DNA from: DASPSR01 sp035516175
GTDB lineage: Bacteria > Nitrospirota > UBA9217
Assembly: GCA_035516175.1 (NCBI GenBank)
Contig: DATJAO010000038.1
Span: forward strand, 53,134 to 117,133
Length of the DNA stretch: 64,000 nucleotides
Direction: 5' to 3'
Shown here: in pieces, positions 8,886 to 18,011 of the stretch
Layout: each line of letters starts with the position of its first letter
How positions within the stretch are numbered: position 1 is the first letter of the stretch
The notes under the pieces: generated by a model
What the model was told of the DNA's origin: nothing
Database searches by the model: none
The model's input: the letters and a program-made list of their open reading frames with translations, nothing else
Translations under genes and position numbers: made by a program

Positions 8886-9878
8886 ATGACTTCTCAACGG
8901 AGACATGATGACCATCACAATCATGGTCATGCCGATGATCATGAACACGGTCATGAGCATGCAAACGGCCTGAGGCAACAGTCGAGGGGAGGGAAGAGAG
9001 ACCTCCTGATTGCGCTCTCGATAACGCTCCTGATGATGATTGTCGAGGCGATCGGCGGACTGCTCTCGAATAGCCTTGCGCTCATTTCTGACGCGGGGCA
9101 TATGCTGACTGACAATCTCGCTCTCCTGCTCTCGTTCTTTGCCATGAAGTTCGCCACATTGCCGGCAACCGAGAAAAGGACATTCGGCTTTTACCGGCTC
9201 GAGATTCTGGCGGCACTCATCAACGGTATCATTCTTGTCGTCATTTCTCTGTATATCATTTATCAGTCATATCTCCGGATGATACATCCACAGCGCGTCG
9301 AGGGGATGCTGATGCTTATTGTGGCCGTTATTGGCCTCGTCGCGAACATCAGTGGTGCCGTCGTTCTCATGAAGCACAGCCATTCCAATCTCAATATCCG
9401 CGGCGCCTATCTCCATATCGTTGGAGATGCTTTTTCCTCCATAGGGGTGGTCGTTGGCGGCATCATCATCCTGTACACGGGCTGGTACTTGATTGACCCG
9501 ATCCTCAGCATACTGATTTCGTTCGTGATCATCTACGGCGCGTGGGCGCTCGTCAAGGAATCGGTAAGTATCCTTCTTGAATCCGTGCCCTCCCATATCG
9601 ATATCGAGACCGTGGCAACAGCGATCAGCCAGATCAGAGGCGTGCGCGAAGCTTACCACATCCATGTTTGGACGATCACGTCCGGTGTTCATGCCATGAG
9701 CGCCCATGTCCTCATAGACGATCAACTCGTCAGCCGGAGCAGGGACCTGATAAACGATATCAAATCACTCCTTGCCGAAAAGTTCAAGATACTGCACAGT
9801 ACAATTCAGCTCGAATGCGAGCGGTGCGATATGAATCCCATATGCAGCCTTCCGAACAATGTTCAAATGAAGCGATGA
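8886..9878 (+). CDS. Cation diffusion facilitator, CzcD/ZitB type
   Basis: Inner-membrane proton-coupled divalent metal (probably zinc) exporter. Seen: a His-rich cytoplasmic N-terminus (about 10 His in the first 25 residues, e.g. HDDHHNHGHADDHEHGHEH), six predicted membrane segments, the metal-site motifs ISDAGHMLTDN in TM2 and HIVGDAFSS in TM5, and a C-terminal cytoplasmic domain ending with several cysteines (CERCDMNPIC), an additional possible metal ligand. 330 aa is normal. It lies 23 bp after mqnA, with no obvious functional link. Confidence 0.92.
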   Translation: MTSQRRHDDHHNHGHADDHEHGHEHANGLRQQSRGGKRDLLIALSITLLMMIVEAIGGLLSNSLALISDAGHMLTDNLALLLSFFAMKFATLPATEKRTFGFYRLEILAALINGIILVVISLYIIYQSYLRMIHPQRVEGMLMLIVAVIGLVANISGAVVLMKHSHSNLNIRGAYLHIVGDAFSSIGVVVGGIIILYTGWYLIDPILSILISFVIIYGAWALVKESVSILLESVPSHIDIETVATAISQIRGVREAYHIHVWTITSGVHAMSAHVLIDDQLVSRSRDLINDIKSLLAEKFKILHSTIQLECERCDMNPICSLPNNVQMKR

Positions 9879-9912
9879 TCTATGGTCCACGACCATACAT
9901 TACGCATGTCCC

Positions 9913-9941
9913 TTGACATTCCAGCGTAATTTGATTAAACT
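9913..9941 (+). promoter_or_regulatory. Sigma70-type promoter of the lipid operon
   Basis: TTGACA (9913-9918), 17-bp spacer, TAAACT (9936-9941). The TTG inside the -35 is the first codon of the longest downstream frame, which argues that translation really starts later, at 9976. Confidence 0.6.
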
Positions 9942-9975
9942 ACCACAAAATTTTGTTACTTCACCTGCGGAGGCG

Positions 9976-10974
9976 ATGGGGCGGTCACTCCAAAAAAGGG
10001 TTCTGGTCACCGGCGGCACGGGTTTCGTGGGGAGTCACCTGGTGGAAAGTCTTTTCCAGAGAGGCTATACCATTACCTGCCTTGTCAGAGACCCTGACAG
10101 GCTCCGGTGGCTCACGGGAGTGGATGTCCATCTGGTAAAAGGCGACTGCTCTCTTCCCGAATCGCTGATCCCCGCAGTGCAAAACGTTTCCGTCGTTATC
10201 CACGCCGCGGGACTCACGAAGGCCAAACGAGCCCGCGATTACTATCAAGTGAATCACATCGGGACCAGGAACATCCTTGAAGCATGTGTTCGACATAATC
10301 CCGGTATTGAAAAGTTCATCCTGATATCCAGCCTTGCGGCTGCGGGCCCGAGCACAGATGGCAGGCCAGTCACGGATGCCGATGCACCACGGCCGGTATC
10401 GGATTATGGCAAGAGCAAGCTCTTCGGAGAGAACGAGGCGCTTGGGAACAAGGATAGAATTCCCGTTGTCATACTACGGCCATCAGCCGTGTACGGACCC
10501 CGGGACCGTGACATGTTTGAGCTCTTCCGCTGGGCCGTGCGGGGGCTGACCGTGGAGATCGCAGGGGGCGACAGGTATATCAGTCCGTGTTATGTGCAAG
10601 ACCTTGTAACGGCAATAATTCTCGCCGTCGAAAAAAAGACCGTGAGCGGGAGCATATATTTCGTTGCTGAGAACAAAGCATACTCCTGGTCCGAGTTTAG
10701 GCAGGTGCTGCTCACGACAGGAGGTATAAAGGCCCGGAACATAAAAATTCCTTATCCCGTGGCGTACCTCATCGGGCTTTTTTCAGAATTAGGCAGCCTG
10801 TTCACGTCCCGACCAACCGTGACGAGCAGGCAAAAAATAGATGAGGCTGTTCAGAGGTATTGGACATGTGACCTCGGGAAAATCGAAAAAGAACTCGGTT
10901 TCAGACCTGAATTTTCTCTTCAGAAGGGCCTGGAAGTAACCTGGCAATGGTACCGGAACAACGGTTGGTTGTAA
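9976..10974 (+). CDS. NAD-dependent epimerase/dehydratase, CerR-like candidate
   Basis: Extended short-chain dehydrogenase (332 aa). Seen: nucleotide-binding TGGTGFVGSHLVES and catalytic Tyr/Lys in VSDYGKSKLFGE; hydrophobic patches late in the protein (IPYPVAYLIGLFSELGSLF) suggest membrane association. The start at 9976 has GGAGG just upstream and lies after the promoter. Its neighbour is a serine palmitoyltransferase-like enzyme followed by a GNAT protein, the gene set described for bacterial ceramide synthesis in Caulobacter, where the epimerase-like CerR reduces the keto group. Function is inferred from this context; sugar or sterol dehydrogenase activity is an alternative. Confidence 0.7.
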   Translation: MGRSLQKRVLVTGGTGFVGSHLVESLFQRGYTITCLVRDPDRLRWLTGVDVHLVKGDCSLPESLIPAVQNVSVVIHAAGLTKAKRARDYYQVNHIGTRNILEACVRHNPGIEKFILISSLAAAGPSTDGRPVTDADAPRPVSDYGKSKLFGENEALGNKDRIPVVILRPSAVYGPRDRDMFELFRWAVRGLTVEIAGGDRYISPCYVQDLVTAIILAVEKKTVSGSIYFVAENKAYSWSEFRQVLLTTGGIKARNIKIPYPVAYLIGLFSELGSLFTSRPTVTSRQKIDEAVQRYWTCDLGKIEKELGFRPEFSLQKGLEVTWQWYRNNGWL

Positions 10975-11013
10975 TTATGCAAAGCTGTAAACATTTGAAC
11001 GCTGGAGGCAAAC

Positions 11014-12192
11014 TTGGATCTTTTTGAGAAATGCAGAAAGTATACGGCCGCAAAAGAAGTGATGGCTGCTGGATTTTATCCTTACTTCCGTGTTGTGGAA
11101 TCCGAACAGAACCCAGAAGTGATCGTGCAGGGCAAAAAAATGATCATGCTCGGATCGAACAACTATCTCGGTTTGACCAGCCACCCAAAGGTCAAAGAGG
11201 CCGCAATCGAAGCCATCAAGAAGTACGGCAGCGGCTGCGCGGGTTCCCGGTTTCTTAATGGCACGCTCGACATTCACGTGAAGCTCGAGGATAAACTGGC
11301 AAAATTCTTCAGGAAGGATGCCGCCCTTACGTTTTCTACAGGATATCAGACAAACCTCGGCATCATCTCGTCCATCGCAGGTAAGGACGACATGGTGGTG
11401 ATCGATAAGCTGGACCACGCCAGCATTATCGACGCCTGCAGGCTGTCGTTTGCGGAGGTCAAGAAGTTCAAACACAACGACATGGGCAGCCTTGAGTTCG
11501 TCCTCAAGGGGTGCGGGGATAGGTGCAAGCTCGTCGTTGTTGACGGCGTATACAGCATGGAAGGGGACATTGCTCAGCTTCCGAGCATTGTGAAGCTTTG
11601 CAAAAAGTACGGAGCCAGGCTCATGGTGGATGACGCGCACGGTGTTGGCGTACTAGGTAAGACAGGACGCGGCACGGCAGAGCACTTCGGACTTGAGAAA
11701 GAAGTGGACATCATTATGGGAACCTACAGCAAGTCCATGGCGTCCATCGGCGGATTCGTGACCGCGAACGAGGACGTAATCCATTATATCAAGCATACCT
11801 CCCGGCCGCTCATCTTTTCGGCGAGTCCGCCGCCAGCCTCAGTGGCGTCTGTCATAGCCGCCCTCGACGTCATAGACCAGGAACCGGAGCGCAGGGAGCG
11901 GCTCTGGCACAACACCGATAAGATGATGAAGGCCTTCAAACAGATGGGCTTCGATACTGGTACCACCGAGACACCCATTATCCCGCTGCTCATGGGTGAG
12001 ATGGAACGGGCATTCACGATGTGGAAGATCCTGAGCGATGAGGGCGTGTTCGTAAACCCGGTTGCCCCCCCGGCAACACCGCCCGGACGCTGCCTCATCC
12101 GGACGAGCTACATGGCGACCCATACCGATGAAATGCTCGACAGAGTACTGGTGATTCTTGAGAAAGCGGGAAAGAAGCTGGGGATCATTTAG
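11014..12192 (+). CDS. spt: Alpha-oxoamine synthase, serine palmitoyltransferase-like
   Basis: PLP enzyme (392 aa) condensing an amino acid with an acyl-CoA or acyl-ACP; probably serine with a fatty acyl group to give 3-ketosphinganine. Seen: LGSNNYLGLTSHPKV, cofactor-stacking DKLDHASIIDA, VDDAHGVGVLG, PLP-lysine in GTYSKSMASIGGF, and the C-terminal GVFVNPVAPPATPPGR followed by SYMATHT. The last block matches the serine palmitoyltransferase form better than KBL or BioF. The start is TTG with GGAGG seven bases upstream. It follows the epimerase by 39 bp. KBL-type activity (2-amino-3-ketobutyrate) remains possible. Confidence 0.8.
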   Translation: MDLFEKCRKYTAAKEVMAAGFYPYFRVVESEQNPEVIVQGKKMIMLGSNNYLGLTSHPKVKEAAIEAIKKYGSGCAGSRFLNGTLDIHVKLEDKLAKFFRKDAALTFSTGYQTNLGIISSIAGKDDMVVIDKLDHASIIDACRLSFAEVKKFKHNDMGSLEFVLKGCGDRCKLVVVDGVYSMEGDIAQLPSIVKLCKKYGARLMVDDAHGVGVLGKTGRGTAEHFGLEKEVDIIMGTYSKSMASIGGFVTANEDVIHYIKHTSRPLIFSASPPPASVASVIAALDVIDQEPERRERLWHNTDKMMKAFKQMGFDTGTTETPIIPLLMGEMERAFTMWKILSDEGVFVNPVAPPATPPGRCLIRTSYMATHTDEMLDRVLVILEKAGKKLGII

Positions 12193-12338
12193 AGCAATAG
12201 CATGTCTCATGAGCAGCACATCATTCTTGGACGCACGAAGGTCACGGGAAAATAGGTGTGGGGTTTTATTCAGTGCTCTCTGTGTCTTTGTGATTGTCCA
12301 GATTCCTTTCAGTCGGCCCGTATTTGATAAAGGTCTCC

Positions 12339-13451
12339 ATGCAAATTGAACAAGTCTCAGATAAGAATGGGCTGGACCAGTTTATCCTCTTTCCCTGGAA
12401 GGTATATCAGGGAAACCCGAACTGGGTGCCTCCGCTCATCAGTGAAATGAAGTTCATCCTGGGAGACAAGAACCCATTCTTTCATCACGCTGAAGCAGCC
12501 TATTTTCTTGCCAGAAGGGACGGGATTGTCGTCGGGCGGATCGCTGCCATCGTGGACCGCAATCACATCAACGTTCATAAGGAACAGGCTGGTTTCTTCG
12601 GATTTTTCGAATGCCTCAGTGATGTCGCAATTGCTCAAGGCCTTTTAGACGCAGCGGCCGCATGGCTCAGAGAACGCGATATCGAGATCATGCGGGGCCC
12701 CATAAACCCGTCTGTGAACGATGAGTGCGGCTTCCTGCTTGATGGTTTCGACTCGCCACCCATGATCATGATGACTTATACCCCGCCGTATTATCTCGAT
12801 TTCATGGAGAGCTGCGGCCTGACCAAGTCCAAGGACCTGTTCGCATACATTTCCGTCATCAAGGACGTTTCTGCAGGCGGCAGGCTTGAAAAACTTGCCT
12901 CGGGAGTGAGAGCGCGGGTCCCCGGACTTACCGTGCGCCCTGCAAACATGAAACAGTTCCAGAGGGAACTGGAGACGGTGAAGGACATTTATAATTCCGC
13001 GTGGAGCCACAACTGGGGGTACGTTCCTATGACTGATGAAGAGATAGAGGCCATGGCAAAACGTCTCAAGCCGCTCATCGTGCCCGAACTGCTCATCATG
13101 GCAGAGGTGAACGGAAGCCCCGCCGCGTTCTTTATGGCCGTGCCGGACTACAATCACGCCTTGAGCAAGCTTAACGGCAGGATGGGGCCCGTAGGGATCA
13201 TAAAGTTTTTGTGGTATTCACGGAAGATCAGAGACATCCGCGTCCTGACTCTGGGAGTAAAAGAGGAATACCGGAAAAGGGGAATCGAGGGCCTGCTCTA
13301 TCTCGAGTCCTTCAAGGCCGCCATGAAAAAAGGCTACGAACGCGCCGAGATGTCGTGGATCCTTGAGGACAACGTCCTGATGCAGCGGGGCTGCGAACTC
13401 ATGGGCGGGAAGCTTTACAAAAAATATCGAATCTACGAGATGAGGCTGTAA
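12339..13451 (+). CDS. GNAT-fold N-acyltransferase, YghO/bCerS-like
   Basis: A 370-residue protein of the large GNAT-like family seen next to spt genes. Seen: NPNWVPPLISEM, MRGPINPSVNDECGFLLDGF, PPMIMMTYTPPYYLDF, SHNWGYVPMTDEEI and the acyl-CoA-site region LGVKEEYRKRGIEGLLYLE. Bacterial ceramide synthase of Caulobacter belongs to this type of fold and N-acylates the sphingoid base; that role is inferred here from neighbours and motif style, not proven. The upstream TTG start (12294) is rejected for the ATG at 12339, which follows AAAGG. Confidence 0.72.
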   Translation: MQIEQVSDKNGLDQFILFPWKVYQGNPNWVPPLISEMKFILGDKNPFFHHAEAAYFLARRDGIVVGRIAAIVDRNHINVHKEQAGFFGFFECLSDVAIAQGLLDAAAAWLRERDIEIMRGPINPSVNDECGFLLDGFDSPPMIMMTYTPPYYLDFMESCGLTKSKDLFAYISVIKDVSAGGRLEKLASGVRARVPGLTVRPANMKQFQRELETVKDIYNSAWSHNWGYVPMTDEEIEAMAKRLKPLIVPELLIMAEVNGSPAAFFMAVPDYNHALSKLNGRMGPVGIIKFLWYSRKIRDIRVLTLGVKEEYRKRGIEGLLYLESFKAAMKKGYERAEMSWILEDNVLMQRGCELMGGKLYKKYRIYEMRL

Positions 13452-13553
13452 GACAGCAAATCCCCATCATATTCAAATTACCAACCCCAATATGCACACC
13501 GCGGAATCGGACAGTCGTCCCCCAGCTTTGACAGAAGGAGCGTAGTCATTGAG

Positions 13554-14138
13554 ATGAAGGACATCGGTCGCAAGCTTTACCATCTCTTAGGCGGTATCGG
13601 TCTTCTATCACTGTACTACATCCTCGGCAGGGAGCATGCGCTCATGTTCTATGCCGTGTTCTTCCTCATCGCCCTGGGGCTTGATCTTACACGGCTGAAG
13701 ATTCCTGCGGTCAACCAATTTATCCTCACTCGGTTCAGAAGCTTCATCCGAAAAAACGAAGAGCATAAACTGACCGGCACGGTGCCGTATATTCTCGGCA
13801 TTGGACTGTCACTGTACGCCTATTCTCCGGAGGTCGCGACCGCAGCGGTCTGTTTTCTCGCCTTTGGAGATGTTGCCGCAACCACGACGGGTGAACGTTA
13901 CGGTAAAACCAAGATAGGTGACAAGAGCTTGGAAGGTTCAGCGGCTTTCATCATCGCGTCACTTGTGTCGGGATTGTTTTTGCAAATCATAGGGATATAT
14001 CTTGCTACGGGGGTGATGATCCTTGGAGCTTTCGTTGCCGCAGGTGTAGAGATCATGCCGCTTCCGGTTAACGACAATCTGTTGATCCCGATTGTGGCGG
14101 GCGGGGTCATGGAATTAACCATGAGATTGATCCGATGA
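13554..14138 (+). CDS. Diacylglycerol/polyprenol kinase-family (CTP-type) membrane protein
   Basis: Integral membrane protein (194 aa, about six hydrophobic segments) of the SEC59/VTE5/phosphatidate-cytidylyltransferase-like superfamily. Seen: N-terminal KLYHLLGGIGLL and the active-site stretch FGDVAATTTGERYGKTKIGD followed by KSLEGSAAF. Family members phosphorylate lipid alcohols, often with CTP. Placed 102 bp after the GNAT gene and overlapping the convergent PAP2 gene by 24 bp, it may phosphorylate a sphingoid or other lipid alcohol; the substrate is inferred only from context. Confidence 0.8.
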   Translation: MKDIGRKLYHLLGGIGLLSLYYILGREHALMFYAVFFLIALGLDLTRLKIPAVNQFILTRFRSFIRKNEEHKLTGTVPYILGIGLSLYAYSPEVATAAVCFLAFGDVAATTTGERYGKTKIGDKSLEGSAAFIIASLVSGLFLQIIGIYLATGVMILGAFVAAGVEIMPLPVNDNLLIPIVAGGVMELTMRLIR

Positions 14139-14999
14139 TGGGGAGAGCGCTTTATACATCCGGGGTGCAATATATATCGTGATAGCGTTGAGCAGAAAAC
14201 CTGCGATCACGTCTATGACGTAGTGATATCGCAGGTATACGGTCGAAATAACCAGCGCCGAGACAACAGGGAGCAATATCCAGAATAACACCTTCTCCCG
14301 GCTTTTCCAGGCGTAATAGAGTGTCACAAGGGCTACGGCAGTGTGTCCGCTCGGAAAGGCATCGGTTTTGGTGTTTTCAAGCCGATTGAGGGCATTCTGG
14401 ATCGCGAGGGCCAGAGGGCTGGCCTGAAAGCCTGTTGTCTGCAGATGATCAAGCGTAAAGCGGGGACCGATGGCAGGAAAGAGCATGTACCCGATATAGG
14501 AGAGATAAAAGCAGAGGACGATGCCAAAAACAGCCTCATCGAAATTCTTCCATTTCTTTTTTGCGGCAAGAACGATCCCGAGGGAGATGGGGATAAAATA
14601 ATAGCTGATATAGGCAAGCTGGAGGACATTTGTCAGCAACGGATGGATGAACCGCTCCATCCATACTGTTGGATTAACGCCAAACAGCCTATGGTCAATG
14701 TGTATCAAGATGTCATCGTGATACCGCGGCCATATCAGGGGTATCAGGTCGCCGAGGCTGTCAAAGATGATGGGAATAATGAGCACCGGAAGAAAGGCGT
14801 GAACAAAGAGAGCAAGCCTCCCTCTTTGAGATCCAGTGGCGTACAAGGCCACCGAAACAATCACGAGTGCGATCAGGGCATACCTGGCAATGAGCCAGCC
14901 CCACGAGGGAAGGGAGCGGTTGAATACGACCGCGACCACTGAAAGCAGTGCGATCAAGGAAAGGGATAGAAGGTCGATCGGTTTGAGCGGGCTGCGCAT
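14115..14999 (-). CDS. PAP2-family membrane phosphatase/phosphotransferase
   Basis: Polytopic membrane protein (294 aa) with the two best conserved PAP2 motifs, AFPSGHTAV and YHYVIDVIAG, near residues 215 and 257; the first PAP2 motif is replaced by AIGPRFTL, as in AUR1/inositolphosphotransferase-like relatives. It would dephosphorylate a lipid phosphate or transfer a head group on the periplasmic face. It is convergent with the lipid kinase. Together they could form a phosphorylation/dephosphorylation or head-group step of the adjacent lipid pathway; this is inference. Confidence 0.85.
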   Translation of the reverse strand: MRSPLKPIDLLSLSLIALLSVVAVVFNRSLPSWGWLIARYALIALVIVSVALYATGSQRGRLALFVHAFLPVLIIPIIFDSLGDLIPLIWPRYHDDILIHIDHRLFGVNPTVWMERFIHPLLTNVLQLAYISYYFIPISLGIVLAAKKKWKNFDEAVFGIVLCFYLSYIGYMLFPAIGPRFTLDHLQTTGFQASPLALAIQNALNRLENTKTDAFPSGHTAVALVTLYYAWKSREKVLFWILLPVVSALVISTVYLRYHYVIDVIAGFLLNAITIYIAPRMYKALSPSSDQSHG

Positions 15000-15049
15000 G
15001 AAAACTTATACAATACCTCCCGCGAAAATGCAAGGCCAACGTGGCACTG

Positions 15050-15058
15050 TGATATAAT
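15050..15058 (+). promoter_or_regulatory. Extended -10 promoter (TGaTATAAT)
   Basis: Perfect TATAAT preceded by TG one base upstream, with no matching -35. Predicted start near 15065, downstream of the first in-frame ATG (15062), so the ATG at 15074 is the likely translation start of the efflux operon. Confidence 0.6.
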
Positions 15059-15073
15059 TAAATGGGTGAAGGT

Positions 15074-16363
15074 ATGCACCGGTTCATCGTGATGGCAGTC
15101 CTGTCCATACTTGTTATTGCCCCATCCCCAATCCATGCCGAGACGCCGAAATTCAGTCTGCATGACTGTATTGACATCGCGCTCAAGAATCAGCCTGCGA
15201 TCAGGGCCGCGCAGGAGAATGTGAATGCGGGGCTGGGCCGCGAGACGCAGGCGGTATCTCCCTTCTTACCTCAGGTCAATGCGAGCACAGGATATTCCGA
15301 GAACTACGCTCTCGGAGGAGCTTTCGGGAACAGCATAACAAAGAGCTATACCACGACACTCTCCGTGAACCAGATTCTCTATGACTTTGGAAAGACCGGA
15401 AACGCGCTCGATGCGGCTCGATGGGACACCCGCTCATACCAACGGAACATGGATCGTACGATTCAGGACGTCGTTCTGAACGTGAAGCAGGCATATTACG
15501 CATTGCTTGCAGCCAAAAAGCTGGTTCTTGTGGCGCAGAAGACGATTGAGCAGACCGAAAGTCACCTTAAGCAGGCGATGGCATTCTATCGGGCTGGATC
15601 GAAGCCACGATATGACGTAACGCGCGCCGAGGTGGAAGTGAACAATGCCAAGCTGGGAATGATCAACGCGAAGAACGGCGTGCGGATACGCACTATCTCC
15701 CTGAACAATGCTATAGGTCTCGAACCAGGAAAGGAGACCGAGATCGACGACACGCTTCCCCCCGCGTCCGCAGTGCCGACCCTCGAAATGGCCCAGGAGG
15801 AGACGCTCAGAAACAGGCCCGAAATGCTGAAGGCAGAGGCCGATATTGAGGCAGCCAAGTACCGGGTCCAGGCGGAAGCGTCTAATTATTACCCGACGGT
15901 CTCGGCGAACGGTGCGTATAACTGGGCGACAGGGACCGCGGAGATGGGGCCGTTCAAGGGAGATCTGCAAAACAGCTGGAATGCAGGAGTGATGTTGACG
16001 GTACCTCTATTCCAGGGCGGTCTTACGCGCGGGAAGGTAAGCGAAGCGCGGGCAAACATGCTCGCCGCGGAGGCGCAGCGGGACGCCACAAGGCAATCCA
16101 TCCTTCTTGAGGTTAACCAGTCCTATGCAGACATGGAAAGTGCGAAGATACGCATTGACGTGATGGAAAGCTCGCTACAAAAGGCCCGGGAGAACCTCGA
16201 GATCGCACAAGGCAGGTATGAGGCTGGTTTCGGCCCCTATATCGAAGTTACGGATGCTCAGCTCTCTGCGGTCAATGCCGAGACAGATTATATTCAAGCG
16301 AAATATGACTACTATCTCGCCATAGCGAGGCTTCTGAAGGCAATGGGTCGCGCGGAGCCATAG
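15074..16363 (+). CDS. TolC-family outer-membrane efflux protein
   Basis: Outer-membrane channel subunit of a tripartite pump (429 aa). Seen: signal peptide IVMAVLSILVIAPSPIHAE, two tandem TolC helical repeats (each with long coiled-coil helices, e.g. VLNVKQAYYALLAAKKLV and LEVNQSYADMESAKIRI) and the AQGRYEAGFGPYIEVTDAQ hallmark. The ATG at 15074 is chosen because the extended -10 promoter would start transcription after the ATG at 15062. First gene of an operon with a START-like protein, adaptor, ATPase and permease. Confidence 0.92.
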   Translation: MHRFIVMAVLSILVIAPSPIHAETPKFSLHDCIDIALKNQPAIRAAQENVNAGLGRETQAVSPFLPQVNASTGYSENYALGGAFGNSITKSYTTTLSVNQILYDFGKTGNALDAARWDTRSYQRNMDRTIQDVVLNVKQAYYALLAAKKLVLVAQKTIEQTESHLKQAMAFYRAGSKPRYDVTRAEVEVNNAKLGMINAKNGVRIRTISLNNAIGLEPGKETEIDDTLPPASAVPTLEMAQEETLRNRPEMLKAEADIEAAKYRVQAEASNYYPTVSANGAYNWATGTAEMGPFKGDLQNSWNAGVMLTVPLFQGGLTRGKVSEARANMLAAEAQRDATRQSILLEVNQSYADMESAKIRIDVMESSLQKARENLEIAQGRYEAGFGPYIEVTDAQLSAVNAETDYIQAKYDYYLAIARLLKAMGRAEP

Positions 16364-16384
16364 CGACATGCGAAGGGAGGAAAG

Positions 16385-16834
16385 ATGCCGACAAGGGAGG
16401 TAATATTCACCGTGAAGCTGCCGATCAGGAGCGTATGGTCTTTCATGATCGATCGGAAAGAGGTTGGCTGTCTTTTTCCCGGATGCAAAGGTGTTGAGAT
16501 ACTCAACGATCTGGATTCCATCTGGAAGATCAAGATGTCCCTCGGACCCTTCAGCAAGACCATCGAAATGCATGCGCACACTAACGAGATGATCGAGCAT
16601 AAGCGGATAGCGTGGACAGCGACGCATGAGCACCTTATCACATCGGGGACCATAACCTTTCGCAAAGTCTCCGAAGATGAGACAGAGATCACCTATCATC
16701 TCGAAGGGCACGTGACCGGTCACTTTACTTTTCTTCAGGATATTGTCGTTGCCGAGAAGCTGGGTGAAGTGACCCGCGGATTCATGAAGGCCATCAAAGA
16801 GCGTCTCGAGTGGACCGCTTCTAACGAACCATAA
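16385..16834 (+). CDS. SRPBCC (START-like, CoxG-type) protein
   Basis: A 149-residue protein with the helix-grip fold signature of polyketide-cyclase/CoxG-like proteins: TVKLPIRSVWSFMIDRKEV, LFPGCKGVEIL and TEITYHLEGHVTGHFTF. Such folds hold a hydrophobic ligand. Its start has a good GGGAGGAAAG site. It sits between the TolC and adaptor genes of an efflux operon, an unusual place for a soluble lipid-binding fold, so it may deliver or sense the exported ligand. No signal peptide is seen. Confidence 0.8.
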   Translation: MPTREVIFTVKLPIRSVWSFMIDRKEVGCLFPGCKGVEILNDLDSIWKIKMSLGPFSKTIEMHAHTNEMIEHKRIAWTATHEHLITSGTITFRKVSEDETEITYHLEGHVTGHFTFLQDIVVAEKLGEVTRGFMKAIKERLEWTASNEP

Positions 16835-16843
16835 GGACAGGGA

Positions 16844-17938
16844 ATGGCACTCATCAAAAGCAAGATAATCTTATGGATCGTCATCGTAGCAGCCGCAGTC
16901 GTCCTCGTCGTATTTCTTACCGGGAAAAAACCGGTCGTTGTAAGAGCACAAGCCGTCAAGCCTGATGATCTCCGCGTCGTCGTGAACGCCACAACCACCT
17001 CCACCGTAAAATCCGAGACCGAAGTGACCCTTTCCGCCCAGCGGACGGGACGGGTCATCGTTCTCCCGGTACAAGAAGGGGACATCGTAAAGAAAGGCGA
17101 CCTGATCGCCAGGCTCGACCTGACCGAGGAGAAGGTGCAGACCGAAAGCACCCTTGCCCAGAGCAAAGCCACGTACGAGGAATCACAGAAGAACCTTAAC
17201 AGAATAAAGGACCTGTTCGACAAGGGTATGATCGCCCAGCAGGACCTCGACGCCGCCAGCCGGACTTATGAAGTGGCGAGATCGCAGTATGATGCGGCCC
17301 GGGACGATCTCACGGTAAAGAAGAACTATTCCGTCATTAATGCGCCCTTTGACGGCGTGGTATCCAAGAAATATGCAGAGGTCGGAGAGCTTCTGTTGCC
17401 GGGAAAGCAGATCGTCACCATCGTGAACCCTGACAAGATCTATGTACTTGCCACCATAGACGAAGTGGACGTGGGCAGGCTCCGCCTGAATGAGCCGGTG
17501 ACGATCACGGTGGACGCTTTCCCAGGCGAAAAATTCGACGGCACGATCAAGCGCATATCTCCCATCGTGAGCGGCGGCAAGCTCGAGACCCGCACTGCCG
17601 ACGTGTGGATCTACTTTTCAAAAAAAGACAAAAGAATAAAACCGGGGATGTCGGCCGATGTGGAGATACTCGTCATGACTCTTCACGACGTTCTGTCGGT
17701 TCCGTCTCAGGCGGTTATAGAGCGCGAAGGTAAAAAACAGGTATACGAGGTGATTGGAAAGAACATCGGACCCGGGGCAACGGCTGTTGTAAAGCTCAAA
17801 CCTGTCGAGATAGGCGAGACCAACTGGAGCTTTACGCAGATAACAAAGGGTCTCGCTGCGGGAGAATTCGTCGTCACCACTCCGGAAGCCGAAGGGTTGA
17901 AGGATGGGGCAAAGGTGAGGATAGAAGGGGAGACGTAA
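16844..17938 (+). CDS. HlyD/MacA-type periplasmic adaptor
   Basis: Membrane-fusion protein (364 aa) linking the inner-membrane permease to the TolC channel. Seen: N-terminal anchor IILWIVIVAAAVVLVVFLTG, split lipoyl domain (GRVIVLPVQEGDIVKKGDLI and VINAPFDGVVSKKYAEVGEL), a coiled-coil hairpin between them, a beta-barrel domain (PVTITVDAFPGEKFDGTI) and a membrane-proximal domain. It lies 9 bp after the START-like gene and is followed by a MacB-type ATPase and permease, so MacA is the closest functional type. Confidence 0.92.
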   Translation: MALIKSKIILWIVIVAAAVVLVVFLTGKKPVVVRAQAVKPDDLRVVVNATTTSTVKSETEVTLSAQRTGRVIVLPVQEGDIVKKGDLIARLDLTEEKVQTESTLAQSKATYEESQKNLNRIKDLFDKGMIAQQDLDAASRTYEVARSQYDAARDDLTVKKNYSVINAPFDGVVSKKYAEVGELLLPGKQIVTIVNPDKIYVLATIDEVDVGRLRLNEPVTITVDAFPGEKFDGTIKRISPIVSGGKLETRTADVWIYFSKKDKRIKPGMSADVEILVMTLHDVLSVPSQAVIEREGKKQVYEVIGKNIGPGATAVVKLKPVEIGETNWSFTQITKGLAAGEFVVTTPEAEGLKDGAKVRIEGET

Positions 17939-18011
17939 AAAAGTTCATAGCATCGTGGTATTCTGTATTTGCATTAGGTATCCTGTATCATGCATCGTCC
18001 ACCGTTTCATC

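Noticed and set aside
14343..14942. A 199-codon plus-strand frame opposite the PAP2 gene
   Set aside because: PAP2 motifs and membrane helices identify the minus strand as coding.
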